From positions 1 through 49,937 of IMG/VR virus record IMGVR_UViG_3300032020_000007: a DNA stretch of 49,937 nucleotides, one strand, 5' to 3'. Shown here in pieces: positions 1 through 7,675 of this stretch (the stretch's first letter is position 1; each line of letters begins with the position of its first letter). Source of the DNA: a virus. Made by a program: the position numbers and the translations under genes. The notes beneath the pieces are model-generated. The model was not told where the DNA came from. It did not search any database and saw nothing but the letters and a program-made list of their open reading frames with translations.

Positions 1-150
1 GTGCCCGCATTGTGAATCTTGCCATCGCATACGTTTTCCACAGGTAACACATTTAACAAACCCATCCTCTTCAATAGAACTGCGCCGCCTATATTCGGAG
101 AACACGGCGTCTAATCTTTTTTTGAGTTGGGAGTAAGTCTTATGTTTCAT
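1..150 (-). CDS. NinG-like HNH protein, 5' part only (cut by contig end)
   Basis: The ATG is at 150-148 and the reading frame runs off the left edge of the contig. The 50 residues present match the N-terminus of the complete gene at 49245-49643, including the CVTCG zinc motif. The only base difference within the shared coding part (position 127) is a synonymous CAA/CAG change. This is the same locus seen again through the contig-end repeat and not a truncated gene in the phage. Confidence 0.85.
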   Translation of the reverse strand, partial: MKHKTYSQLKKRLDAVFSEYRRRSSIEEDGFVKCVTCGKRMRWQDSQCGH

Positions 151-248
151 ATCTATAATTCCACTGGCGGGCAGGCAGAATTGGCATTTTTACGTTCATT
201 ACATACGGCGTAATGAATATCTAAACGTATCCTTCACGCCGCCGCCAG

Positions 249-392
249 CTATAAACCAAATCTTTTTAACAGATACATAATCAATGCAATCCCGCATACA
301 GGTAAGATCACATACAACAAAAACTTCAGTAAGTAGTGCCCCAAAAGATACAAAATACAGAGCCATTTCGGGAAGGAGGGTATGCCGGTCAT
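249..392 (-). CDS. Small membrane protein (47 aa)
   Basis: Reading from the ATG at 392 gives 47 residues. A hydrophobic stretch starts near residue 11 (LCILYLLGHYLLKFLLYV) and is followed by a second one (ILPVCGIALIMYLL) and a basic end, KRFGL. GGAG lies nine bases upstream of the start. The gene follows 397-732 closely. The right-hand copy (49759-49899) carries a 14-bp duplication that replaces the last five residues. Function is unknown; one or two membrane passes are predicted. Confidence 0.6.
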   Translation of the reverse strand: MTGIPSFPKWLCILYLLGHYLLKFLLYVILPVCGIALIMYLLKRFGL

Positions 393-396
393 ACTA

Positions 397-732
397 TCAT
401 TCTCCAAAAATTATTTTAGTTTCGCCACCATAATAAGTTAAAGCATTGTTGCGTCCTCCATCTGCTCCAAAATCACCACTCGGACAAAAAGAAATCCAAA
501 TGTCGTTACAATCTAATGCTCTCCTTAAAGATTGCTTGTCAATTGCAGATAAATTCAAAATAAGTCTTGCCGGGTAGCCAAACGAATAATAATTCACCGC
601 AGCAATCCATTCTTTATTTAAGTTTTCTTTTTCTATTTTTAATTCATTTTTTAATTCATTAAGTTTGCATTGTGAGTTTTTAATATCTCTTTCACATTCT
701 TCTATTTTTTGATTTAGTTCTTGCAAGTTCAT
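397..732 (-). CDS. Coiled-coil hypothetical protein, paralog of 43905-44225
   Basis: The 111-residue product starts with about 40 residues of charged heptad-like sequence (a predicted coiled coil) and ends with a compact globular part. It shares its architecture and several motifs with the protein at 43905-44225: KIEECERDI versus KIEQCKRDI near the N-terminus, and ARLILNLSA versus FRIILHLSA in the second half. The start overlaps the primase stop (ATGA), with AAGGAG upstream, so the two genes are translationally coupled. I do not recognise the family. Confidence 0.8.
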   Translation of the reverse strand: MNLQELNQKIEECERDIKNSQCKLNELKNELKIEKENLNKEWIAAVNYYSFGYPARLILNLSAIDKQSLRRALDCNDIWISFCPSGDFGADGGRNNALTYYGGETKIIFGE

Positions 733-1556
733 TTTAGCAACTCCTTTGTCTTTTCCAGACCATATTTTTCAAAAAAACAACGAAAGTCTTTTACGCCGTC
801 AGGTAAAACTATCACAGGTTTTACCAATCTGCCCAACAACTCTCTAATAATCCTTCCAGCACATCTTTCCCCCGCCGCATCATTATCTGGTACAATTACT
901 AATACGCCTTTGAACCCAATGTTGTTCAGATATTCTTTCAAAATCTTTTCGCCGTATGTAGCACAAGGTAAGCCAATGGCATAATAACCACAATGGTAAG
1001 CAACCATTGCGTCCGTAAGTCCTTCTGTAATAATGATTTCCTGTGGTGGTGGGATGTGGAGTGATAAACCAAATTCCCCAGAACACCCCTCATAAGGTAA
1101 AAATAACCCAAGTTTGCTATAAGGCACACAAAATTTTTCTTTGCCCCTCCTTATCTGAAGACCACAAATTGCCCTGTTTTCATCAAACATCGGGCAGATG
1201 TGGGCGTGATAGTCATCATCCCAGCCGATAAACCAATCTTTTGCAGAGCCATCATATACTAAATCCCCAGGATAATTTCTTCCTATCCGCCCGCCTACAC
1301 TTTTAACAAGTAGTTCAAACCAGTTAGGTTTTGTAATGGGTTGCTCTTCAAAAGTCCGTGCACATAATTTGTCCATTTCCTTTTCTGAAATCTGCCCTGC
1401 CTTGCCACACGCAAAACAATAGTAAAATCCTCTGGGCCTGCCATTATGCCTGCCCTTGTTAATCACCAAATTAGGACGTTCCCTGTCGTTGTGCCAGGCG
1501 CAAAAACAAAACAGAAACTTGTTATTTTCTTTTATGACTCTAAATTCAGGCATCAT
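729..1556 (-). CDS. DnaG/gp4-type primase (zinc finger plus TOPRIM)
   Basis: This 275-residue protein has the two-part organisation of phage primases. The N-terminal zinc-binding site is Cys17, Cys19, His22, Cys47 and Cys50. The TOPRIM domain shows the catalytic Glu at 178 (TEGLTDA) and the acidic pair at 224/226 (VPDNDAAGE). It would make RNA primers for replication in the cytoplasm. T7 gp4 carries a C-terminal helicase; here the protein ends after TOPRIM, and no separate helicase is visible in the window. The start overlaps the stop of the upstream methyltransferase gene; the two tandem ATGs at 1556 and 1553 are both possible. Confidence 0.9.
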   Translation of the reverse strand: MMPEFRVIKENNKFLFCFCAWHNDRERPNLVINKGRHNGRPRGFYYCFACGKAGQISEKEMDKLCARTFEEQPITKPNWFELLVKSVGGRIGRNYPGDLVYDGSAKDWFIGWDDDYHAHICPMFDENRAICGLQIRRGKEKFCVPYSKLGLFLPYEGCSGEFGLSLHIPPPQEIIITEGLTDAMVAYHCGYYAIGLPCATYGEKILKEYLNNIGFKGVLVIVPDNDAAGERCAGRIIRELLGRLVKPVIVLPDGVKDFRCFFEKYGLEKTKELLK

Positions 1557-2367
1557 AAACTGGCCTTATACAAAGTATATTATCGCCCCTGTAATCACAT
1601 TCAAGTTTGGAACAGTTATTACAGGTTATTTTATACCCCGCTCTACATTGCGGGCTTGGGTTGTCACAGGGCATTAAGTCATCAATTCCACAGCCGCAAT
1701 CTTCTCCGGCCAAACCGTCAAAACCTTTGATTTTTAGACATTCTTTAACAATTTCTTTTATAGTCATTTGTTTTCCCCATTGTTCCGCCATTGCATTGGC
1801 AATACCCTGAAAAGTCTTGCTCCGCAATCTTGCACGTTCTTTCGGAGGTAATTTGAGCGCATCAGCATACCACTTTGGCATAGACCTGCCGCTTGAATAC
1901 TTTACCTGCTCGCCTTTTCCTACGATATTTGTGGGGGTTAAGTTAGGCAGTCCTTTAAGCCATAAACAAGTTTTTTTGCTAAATGGTTCACCAAATTGAT
2001 AGGGATGTATTATTTGGTCGGGTTTCCTCCACACAGTTGACATAATCCCAACTGGACTCTCAATAGCAATTCGGGAACATTTGGCATTAGCAAAAAGCAT
2101 AAAAAAATCAATACCTTGTTGCTGCCGCCCATCCTTACGTTTCCTCTCAAACCAAGCCGCACCACTTGCGGCTAAATGTGTGCAGGGTGGAAAAGCAATT
2201 ATCATATCCCAGTTATTATTAAGCAGCGGGGAAACATCTTGTTGTAAATGCCATTCAGGATGACCCCCACTACAAGTTTCAATATCACAAGAATATGCTT
2301 CGTGGCCTAATTTCCTAAATTCATTTGTTACTACCTGTGATTCTTCACACGCCACAAGTATTTTCAT
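1546..2367 (-). CDS. DNA cytosine methyltransferase-like protein with Cys-rich C-terminus
   Basis: The SAM-binding start (MKILVACEESQ) and the FPPCTHL motif with the catalytic Cys of cytosine-5 methyltransferases near residue 62 are present, followed by an IESP motif with the expected catalytic Glu. After about residue 200 the protein changes to a Cys-rich tail (CGCG, PC, CxxC-like spacing) that probably binds zinc and may once have been a separate small protein. I chose the ATG at 2367 because AGAGG lies five bases upstream; a longer frame to 2430 has no such support. It overlaps the next methyltransferase by 23 bases. Likely role: protection of phage DNA from host restriction. Confidence 0.85.
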   Translation of the reverse strand: MKILVACEESQVVTNEFRKLGHEAYSCDIETCSGGHPEWHLQQDVSPLLNNNWDMIIAFPPCTHLAASGAAWFERKRKDGRQQQGIDFFMLFANAKCSRIAIESPVGIMSTVWRKPDQIIHPYQFGEPFSKKTCLWLKGLPNLTPTNIVGKGEQVKYSSGRSMPKWYADALKLPPKERARLRSKTFQGIANAMAEQWGKQMTIKEIVKECLKIKGFDGLAGEDCGCGIDDLMPCDNPSPQCRAGYKITCNNCSKLECDYRGDNILCIRPVYDA

Positions 2368-4423
2368 ACAAACCTCTAAACTCTTCAAGACGTTTATTGG
2401 CAAGAGCCACAAACTTTTCACTTGCATCAATCCCTACCCAATTCCTACCAAATTTCTCTGCTACGAGAGCCGTAGTGCCACTGCCCATAAAGGAGTCAAG
2501 GACTATACCCTCCACAGGAGACCCCGCCAATATACAGGGCTCTATCAAGTCAGGTGGATAGGAATTACCTGTTATTATTATGTTCCCTTTTCTTCTTGCA
2601 ATAAATGTTCCTGAAGGAGTTTCTGGACACCATACTATTCCCTGATATGATATGGATTTAACATTTAATTTTTTGCTTGCTGTTTTTCTGGCACTCGTTG
2701 TTTTCCGGTTTTTTACATATAAATGAAAAATGTTACGGCCTTTTTGCAAGCTCTTCTTAACACTGCTTCCTGTTTTGAAAATGAGGGCTTGAAGAATGTC
2801 AACAGTCTCCTCATTTTTTTGCATAACTACATAAGTGCCGTTTGGGTGAATCGAGCCGTCCCCAGCAACGAACCCTTTGATAAACCTTTTAAGTGCTTTT
2901 TTTGTCCATCCAAGCATTTGCCAGGAAGGTCTCTTGTTCGGTAAAAGATTAAAAATTCTTTTTGCGTTTATCCAGCTAATTGTAAAGCAAGCCATCTCAT
3001 AAATGCCAGTTTCACGCTGCCGTCGCACAATCCGTTTGGTATAATCAAGTTTTTCTTTACGAAAAAGGCGCTCAATTCTTTGAACTTTTTTTCTATTTCT
3101 CGTTAAAGATTGATAGACTTTAATGCTATATTTAGCATAATATCCTTCCGCAGCTATCCAACCGAGAATTTCACACATATCCAAAGATGGCTCATAAGAG
3201 AACCCATAGCTCCCCTTTTCCCATTCTGCACAAACAGGAAATCTATCCGCCGAATTTATGTTTTGTATTTCTTTGAAATAAAAATCCGACCACTCCTGTC
3301 GTTTTGCTTGCCATTTTCTACACACGGCTTTATGTTCCTGGGTATAAATAAAATTTGAGTTGGGATTTAATGTTTCTATGAGACAACCTTTATACTTGTA
3401 TGTATGGATATGGTTCAGTCTCTCAAATTGTAGTTTTTTGGAGGACAAGCTGAAAGTGCCAATACTCTCACCGGTAACAAGTTCGTTGTATCTTTTCCAA
3501 CCACTTAAAGTTAAACATTCTGTGTCAGCACTCACGCAGGAGAAGTGGCCTTTTGCACCAGATTTAACTGTAACAACCCAGACATCTCTCTTATTGCGTT
3601 TCAGATAGACTTTGACTTCAGGAATTTTGGAAGTATTGTATATGCCTGATGGACCTCCGGGCAGTATGCCAGAATCAAGTATAGCTTTGCGTCCTCTGAA
3701 TCTACGACCTGTTAGAGACTCTTGGTCAACACACGGCTCTTTTATAGCCTCGTTGTCGTAGTAATACTTCTTGTTCTTGGCCAGCATAAAAATATATTCG
3801 TGAGCGGTCGTGCATCTGTCTCTGACAGAGGAAGGCATCGGATTGGGTTTCAACCATATAATATCCTGGCGAAGGTACCATCCATCTGCACGGAGAGCAA
3901 AGGCAACCATCCAGGGGATTCCTATAAGGTCTTTTTGTTTTAAGTTTCCTTGTAATTTTCCGGCATAACTATCCCCCAGATTAAGCCAAAGTGTGCCCTG
4001 TGGTTTGAGAACTCGCCTAACCTCACGGAATATCCCTACAAGGTGCTGGACGTATAATTCAGGGCTTGGTTCAAGACCAAGTTGACCGAGCCAAACACCA
4101 CATTTTTGGCAGAATTGACCAGAATGAGGTTTTACTCTTGCTAACTGATAAATAATCTCATCTGGCCGTCCTTTTTGGCTAAAGCCGGTAGGAACTTTAT
4201 TGCCTGCCTGTTGACCACAAAACGGCTGTTTTTCCCCCCATTCGTGCCTGCAATCTGCCTGGCCTTCCCATCCCCAGACTATTGGCTCACAGGGGTTAGA
4301 CCTCAAACCATAATAGGGTGGGGAGCAAACACACATATCAACACTTTCAGCAGGCCAGTTTTTTAAGACTTCTCTGGCATCACCTTGCACAATTTGATTT
4401 ATTGGTAATTCAACCATATACAT
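2345..4423 (-). CDS. Amino DNA methyltransferase (N4-C/N6-A type) interrupted by an intein
   Basis: The host protein has the class beta order: catalytic SPPYY at residues 34-38 near the N-terminus and the SAM-binding FMGSGTT motif near residue 645 at the C-terminus. Between them a 325-residue intein (residues 296-620) sits after HFS and before SYPPDL, a conserved part of this family. Removing it gives a normal-sized enzyme of about 367 residues. A CxxC/HxxxxC cluster around residues 60-110 may bind zinc. I chose the ATG at 4423 because GGAG is nine bases upstream; a GTG at 4444 would add seven residues. Predicted role: sequence-specific DNA methylation, against host restriction. Confidence 0.9.
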   Translation of the reverse strand: MYMVELPINQIVQGDAREVLKNWPAESVDMCVCSPPYYGLRSNPCEPIVWGWEGQADCRHEWGEKQPFCGQQAGNKVPTGFSQKGRPDEIIYQLARVKPHSGQFCQKCGVWLGQLGLEPSPELYVQHLVGIFREVRRVLKPQGTLWLNLGDSYAGKLQGNLKQKDLIGIPWMVAFALRADGWYLRQDIIWLKPNPMPSSVRDRCTTAHEYIFMLAKNKKYYYDNEAIKEPCVDQESLTGRRFRGRKAILDSGILPGGPSGIYNTSKIPEVKVYLKRNKRDVWVVTVKSGAKGHFSCVSADTECLTLSGWKRYNELVTGESIGTFSLSSKKLQFERLNHIHTYKYKGCLIETLNPNSNFIYTQEHKAVCRKWQAKRQEWSDFYFKEIQNINSADRFPVCAEWEKGSYGFSYEPSLDMCEILGWIAAEGYYAKYSIKVYQSLTRNRKKVQRIERLFRKEKLDYTKRIVRRQRETGIYEMACFTISWINAKRIFNLLPNKRPSWQMLGWTKKALKRFIKGFVAGDGSIHPNGTYVVMQKNEETVDILQALIFKTGSSVKKSLQKGRNIFHLYVKNRKTTSARKTASKKLNVKSISYQGIVWCPETPSGTFIARRKGNIIITGNSYPPDLIEPCILAGSPVEGIVLDSFMGSGTTALVAEKFGRNWVGIDASEKFVALANKRLEEFRGLYENTCGV
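2564..3538 (-). mobile_element. Intein with LAGLIDADG homing endonuclease
   Basis: All splicing blocks are readable. Block A starts CVSADTECLTL with the nucleophile Cys. Block B contains TQEH (the TxxH motif). The end is IIITGN, followed by Ser as the +1 extein nucleophile. The penultimate residue is Gly, where His is most common. Between the splicing parts are two LAGLIDADG motifs, LGWIAAEG (about residues 420-427 of the precursor) and GFVAGDG (about 517-523), so this is a full-length inteinassociated homing endonuclease. There is no frameshift. It should excise after translation and may home into intein-less alleles. Confidence 0.93.
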
Positions 4424-4535
4424 AAATGTTATCTCCAGGCCCACTTGAATAAGTTAGTTTGCCAAGTATGTCCTGCCAACCTTTATTTTTAACTCTTTTT
4501 TGCCTTGTCTTTTTTCTCTTTTTTACCTTTTTCAT
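4410..4535 (-). CDS. Small basic protein (41 aa)
   Basis: The ATG at 4535 overlaps the stop of the upstream 61-residue gene in an ATGA pair, and the frame ends inside the start of the methyltransferase gene. The first 18 residues are almost all Lys/Arg; the rest (WQDILGKLTYSSGPG) looks like ordinary protein. The coupled position on both sides supports a real gene. Function is unknown; the basic N-terminus could bind nucleic acid. Confidence 0.5.
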   Translation of the reverse strand: MKKVKKRKKTRQKRVKNKGWQDILGKLTYSSGPGDNIYVYG

Positions 4536-4717
4536 ACATTCACTATTCGGAAAATGGATTTTTTGCAGGCATCACATACAATTTCTTTGCCTTTATAAAA
4601 CATTCCAGCCAGATAATATGGTTCAAGTTGATATATTGTATTTTTGCTACCATTATGAAATTTATCATTATGTCTTTTTATAAAAGAAACAAAGTTCTCG
4701 GAAGAAACATATTCCAT
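4532..4717 (-). CDS. Small protein with CxxC motif (61 aa)
   Basis: The product ends with CDACKKSIF, a single CxxC that could form half of a zinc site. AGGA lies eight bases before the ATG, immediately after the 3' end of the tRNA-like element at 4729-4850, so the gene may be read from a transcript carrying that element as its leader. It is coupled to the next gene by ATGA. Function is unknown. Confidence 0.55.
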   Translation of the reverse strand: MEYVSSENFVSFIKRHNDKFHNGSKNTIYQLEPYYLAGMFYKGKEIVCDACKKSIFRIVNV

Positions 4718-4728
4718 AATATAATTCC

Positions 4729-4850
4729 TGTTGGCGGGTGGGACTCGAACCCACGTTATTACTGTTTGGCTTTATATTTAACCTGTGCAGGAATCTTACC
4801 TGCTACTATGCCTTGTTAGTAATTGCTTCGCCCAACACGCTGCCGCCAAC
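4729..4850 (-). ncRNA. tRNA-like element with abnormal middle section
   Basis: On the minus strand the 5' end GTTGGCGG pairs over eight bases with the 3' end CCGCCAAC. The T-arm GTGGGTTCGAGTCCCAC is canonical and abuts the acceptor strand. A GGG in the D-loop position is present, but no proper D-stem forms. In place of an anticodon arm there is a six-base-pair helix (ATTACT/AGTAAT) closing a 54-nt loop that contains a five-base-pair hairpin (GCAGG/CCTGC). The element is 122 nt, too long for a plain tRNA, and CCA is not encoded. It could be a degenerate tRNA, a tRNA with an insertion or a tRNA mimic. The acceptor and T-arm are certain; the function is not. Confidence 0.55.
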
Positions 4851-4857
4851 TTAAAAA

Positions 4858-5136
4858 TTAGAACGGTACGCCTTCGTCCTTACTATTGCTGCCTTCCACT
4901 TTTGGCGCTGCTACATCCTTGCTCTCAAAACAAATCCATTCAAACGCTTTTTGAAGCAGCAGAATCGCTGCCGGAACATCACCGCTTCGCAAATACTCGG
5001 TGTCTTTCCACTCCTCCTTGATTTTATATCGCCGCTTCATAGATACACTAAACAGTGGCCCAAATTCGCCCTCCTTTGCCCATATAGCAACCTCAATTCC
5101 TTTGGCTTTGATTGATTTAACTGGCGGACTTGCCAT
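4858..5136 (-). CDS. Putative ssDNA-binding protein (PC4-like fold, SSB-like tail)
   Basis: This small protein has a beta-rich core (VAIWAKEGEFGPLFSVSMKR, then a W and an E-rich turn) followed by a helix with a conserved Trp. That pattern resembles small bacterial PC4-like single-strand binding proteins. It ends in an acidic tail closing with VPF, as in bacterial SSB tails that recruit partner proteins. The second ATG (5136) has AGGA seven bases upstream and is preferred over 5142. Its place among replication genes fits an SSB role. The assignment rests on pattern only. Confidence 0.55.
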   Translation of the reverse strand: MASPPVKSIKAKGIEVAIWAKEGEFGPLFSVSMKRRYKIKEEWKDTEYLRSGDVPAAILLLQKAFEWICFESKDVAAPKVEGSNSKDEGVPF

Positions 5137-5150
5137 AATCATTTCCTTTC

Positions 5151-5621
5151 TTAAAAATTTGTATATGCAAACTCACCAAAATACTCTATTGCTGCCTTGT
5201 CATACGCTTTTGCGGCCTCAACTTCAGAATTAAAACGACCAAGAGATATGGTCTTACTATTAACTGTTATCTGGGCTTTCCACTTTTTATCACGTTTATA
5301 GCAGAAAACACCCTTATATTGGCTTGTTCCGTTTTGACGAAGCCGATTATATTGATTCTCTCCTCTTGTGCATACTCGTATATTGCTTCGCTGGTTATCC
5401 AATCCATTATGGTTCTTGTGGTCTGTTTCAAATCCAACAGGAGTATTGAGGATTTCACGGTGCATAAAAATTGTTTTTGGCCTATCCTTTGAGTAATCAT
5501 TACGGACAGCATACCAATAACCGTGTTGTTGAAAGGCACACCACTTCCATTGGTTTAACCGCTTAAAGTCAGAGTCATCCACCAAAGCGATTTTATTTTG
5601 TGTAAGCTGTATTTCTCTCAT
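5151..5621 (-). CDS. Free-standing homing endonuclease, HNH plus AP2 domain
   Basis: The 156-residue protein has an HNH nuclease core in its first half (MHREIL, then DHKNHNGLDNQRSNIR) and an AP2 DNA-binding domain in the last 55 residues (YKGVFCYKRDKKWKAQI, then LGRFNSEVEAAKAYDKAA). This is the classical layout of phage HNH/AP2 homing endonucleases, which cut cognate intron- or gene-free sites and spread their own gene. It overlaps the upstream gene by ATGA, so it has settled cleanly between genes instead of inside one. Confidence 0.93.
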   Translation of the reverse strand: MREIQLTQNKIALVDDSDFKRLNQWKWCAFQQHGYWYAVRNDYSKDRPKTIFMHREILNTPVGFETDHKNHNGLDNQRSNIRVCTRGENQYNRLRQNGTSQYKGVFCYKRDKKWKAQITVNSKTISLGRFNSEVEAAKAYDKAAIEYFGEFAYTNF

Positions 5622-6085
5622 TTAGTCTTTTCATAGAACTGAATGAACTTTTCCACACTGGCCAGATTCTGGGGGTAAATTCTTTTGCCAGTAATCTTTT
5701 CAGCCCAATCCAAAACCCTTTTGTAAATAATCTTTTTACCCAGCCCCATCATCGATGTTTGCTTTACAATCTCATTCAGAACAGCTTTTTGAACAAGAGT
5801 GGGCACAGGCATATCCATAGGCAAATCATCACTTTGTGGCTCTACTGCCCCACCAGAGGCCTTCCCAGCGATTGTAGGGGGCATAGTAAGTTCCTTTGAC
5901 CCCCGCAACCACACCAAAAAGTCTTGTGCAACTGATAAGACATAAGGCACATCAGCTATCACTAAATCATTTTTGGGTAACAATCTGTGTGTTACATACG
6001 CCACCGCTTGTGCTAATGCCACGGCCTGCCGGATTGATTCTTGTTCTTCTGGACTTTTTGGCTTTTGATACTTCTCTTCGTTCAT
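5618..6085 (-). CDS. Hypothetical replication-region protein (155 aa)
   Basis: A mostly helical N-terminal part (about residues 10-75) is joined by a Pro/Gly/Ser-rich linker to a C-terminal helical part ending in basic and aromatic residues. I do not recognise the family. It is coupled by ATGA overlaps to the genes on both sides, so it belongs to the replication operon. A two-domain accessory replication factor is possible but unproven. Confidence 0.75.
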   Translation of the reverse strand: MNEEKYQKPKSPEEQESIRQAVALAQAVAYVTHRLLPKNDLVIADVPYVLSVAQDFLVWLRGSKELTMPPTIAGKASGGAVEPQSDDLPMDMPVPTLVQKAVLNEIVKQTSMMGLGKKIIYKRVLDWAEKITGKRIYPQNLASVEKFIQFYEKTK

Positions 6086-6258
6086 TTTGGCCTCACTTTC
6101 AAATCAAATTCCAGTTGAGCTTTTTCTGTCTTCAGGTCTAAAATCCTATCTATATAATAAGACCCCACTGGGCCAGATAAACTACCCAGCAAAAAAGCAA
6201 GTTGTGCATCTATACCTTCAAGTTTTCGCATTATTTTGCGGCATTTTCTATTTGTCAT
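6082..6258 (-). CDS. Small hypothetical protein (58 aa)
   Basis: The frame could start at 6291, but the ATG at 6258 has GGAG four bases upstream and limits the overlap with the preceding gene to 11 bases, so I chose it. The product has a basic start, a central hydrophobic part and a charged end. Function is unknown. Confidence 0.6.
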   Translation of the reverse strand: MTNRKCRKIMRKLEGIDAQLAFLLGSLSGPVGSYYIDRILDLKTEKAQLEFDLKVRPK

Positions 6259-6433
6259 TTTGCTCCAATTTCTTTTCATTTTTCTTTGCATCTTTTTGTT
6301 TTGGGTTCAGTTCCTGCATTATAGCTGGTAAATCATACCAAAGCCATTGGCCTAACAATCTTGGCCACAAATTAAGCCGACAAAAAGCAAAAAACCTAAC
6401 AATAAATTTTGGCAAATAATTTAAGAACCTCAT
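6248..6433 (-). CDS. Small basic, partly hydrophobic protein (61 aa)
   Basis: A strong AGGGGG lies four bases before the ATG. The first 35 residues are hydrophobic with several Arg and Trp (FIVRFFAFCRLNLWPRLL) and could associate with a membrane; the last 20 are highly charged. Function is unknown. It sits in the same operon as its neighbours with a short overlap downstream. Confidence 0.55.
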   Translation of the reverse strand: MRFLNYLPKFIVRFFAFCRLNLWPRLLGQWLWYDLPAIMQELNPKQKDAKKNEKKLEQNDK

Positions 6434-6458
6434 TTTACCCCCTTTTGACTTATCGTTT

Positions 6459-6680
6459 TTAATTTGCTTCTATTTCTTTAGATAGTTCCAAAAATGGAGT
6501 TATAACATCATCGAATAATTGTGCAAGTTGTAAATTAGTGATTTCTATACCTGTTTCTTCAAAAATTTCCCCAAAACAACAAGCATTATTCAAAGCTGTT
6601 GCTAAACTCCCTAAACCAAATCCTTTGATAATCCCTTTAATTATTTCTTCTAACCCATCAATTTCTTTTTGCGTTGACAT
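6459..6680 (-). CDS. Hypothetical acidic protein (73 aa)
   Basis: The frame is open back to 6830, but the upstream part overlaps the nuclease gene. The ATG at 6680 has AGGA six bases upstream, giving MSTQKEIDGLEEII as the start. The protein is helical and acidic, with an isolated CC pair. I do not recognise it. Confidence 0.65.
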   Translation of the reverse strand: MSTQKEIDGLEEIIKGIIKGFGLGSLATALNNACCFGEIFEETGIEITNLQLAQLFDDVITPFLELSKEIEAN

Positions 6681-6738
6681 AAAAAATCCTTTCAAAGTAA
6701 AGTCAAATATGCCAATATCGTTAATAACCAAATTTCTT

Positions 6739-7584
6739 TCACTTTGATAACCTCTTCGCATAAGGACAACAACTTCTGGCCTTACAATAATACATACAAG
6801 CAAGGGGTTCGGAAAGTTCGGCTGTAACAAGATTGGGCTTTATTCCCTCTTCCCGAACATAATTCTCCACATAAATCTGCGCCTCCAAAAAAGTATCGCA
6901 AACCTTCAAGGGTGTAATTCTACCTTTCTTTTTGACGTTGAATCGCTGCATTTTTTGAACCATACTACATTCTTTATGGGCATTTATTGTATGTAACTCA
7001 ATCTGGTCTTTGATGTACTGTTCCTGTTTCTCAAATGGCCACAAAGTTATCTCTATCTCCTGATAAGCAATAGGCGGGTAATTTTGAGTTCTCAAAGACT
7101 TAGTTATTGAATGGTCCCGATAAAAGACATCAGCAACCAATTTTTTAACCAGGTAGTCCCGTTTCAAGCGCTGCGAAGCGTAGCAATTAAGCTGGGCTGT
7201 AACTTTCGCAATCCAGTCTGGATAAGTCGGACTCCAAACTCCAGTTTGTTTTGTATCAACTATTGTCTTTTCCGCAGGAATGTAGTTATCTGCCTTGCCA
7301 ACTATGGTAACTCCGTCAATAACATCCTCAAACTTGGTTTCCGCTTCCTCATCTGATTCAACGGCCTTTTCTGCCTTTTCGTGAAGGGCTATTCCCTGCA
7401 CAACCAAAAGCATATCAGCATAGTCTATTATTAGCTCGTCCCACTTCTCCAAAAGCAGGGTGCGTGGTAGCGGGTCGGCTACAAGGTCAGTAACACTGTA
7501 TCGCCCCTCAACAGGCCTGTGAGACGTAGGTAACATCCTGATTATGCGACTTGGAATATTATATTTGTTTGTGTATGTTGGCAT
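6739..7584 (-). CDS. PD-(D/E)XK nuclease, Cas4/RecB-like with C-terminal Cys cluster
   Basis: The 281-residue protein shows the motifs of the RecB/Cas4 exonuclease group: HEKAEK near residue 68, Asp99 in GKADNY, and the D-x-K pair at 110-112 (IVDTK), then a Q-x6-Y-like helix (QLNCYA). The last 20 residues hold five Cys (CMYYCKARSCCPY), as in the iron-sulfur cluster of Cas4 and AddB. Predicted role: 5'-3' or bidirectional exonuclease in phage recombination or replication. GAGG precedes the ATG and the spacing to the next small gene is four bases. Confidence 0.88.
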   Translation of the reverse strand: MPTYTNKYNIPSRIIRMLPTSHRPVEGRYSVTDLVADPLPRTLLLEKWDELIIDYADMLLVVQGIALHEKAEKAVESDEEAETKFEDVIDGVTIVGKADNYIPAEKTIVDTKQTGVWSPTYPDWIAKVTAQLNCYASQRLKRDYLVKKLVADVFYRDHSITKSLRTQNYPPIAYQEIEITLWPFEKQEQYIKDQIELHTINAHKECSMVQKMQRFNVKKKGRITPLKVCDTFLEAQIYVENYVREEGIKPNLVTAELSEPLACMYYCKARSCCPYAKRLSK

Positions 7585-7588
7585 TTCT

Positions 7589-7675
7589 TTACCTCTTTAG
7601 CCCATCAAAAAAACCTAACCAATAAAACAGGGTAAGTAAAATACCTATAACAATGCCACCAATTACATACTTCAT
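7589..7675 (-). CDS. Single-span membrane peptide (28 aa)
   Basis: The peptide is nearly all membrane segment (YVIGGIVIGILLTLFYWLGF) with a short basic end, GLKR. Its ATG overlaps the stop of 7672-7806 (ATGA) and a GGAGA sequence lies upstream. It ends four bases before the nuclease start. Coupling on both sides supports translation. Function is unknown; a lysis or membrane-signalling role is only a guess. Confidence 0.55.
   Translation of the reverse strand: MKYVIGGIVIGILLTLFYWLGFFDGLKR

Larger units (their letters stand above)
1..430. repeat. Left copy of the contig-end direct repeat
   Basis: Bases 1-430 align end to end with 49494-49937. The copies differ by four transitions (positions 127, 171, 191 and 303 here) and by a 14-bp tandem duplication present only in the right copy. 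The repeat covers the start of an HNH gene, a small membrane-protein gene and the end of a coiled-coil gene. It shows that the molecule is circular, circularly permuted or terminally redundant. The differences mean the copies are not one piece of DNA read twice. Confidence 0.97.

Noticed and set aside
6739-7584. CRISPR-associated Cas4
   Set aside because: The motifs fit Cas4/RecB nucleases in general, but there is no array or other cas gene; a phage recombination nuclease is more likely.
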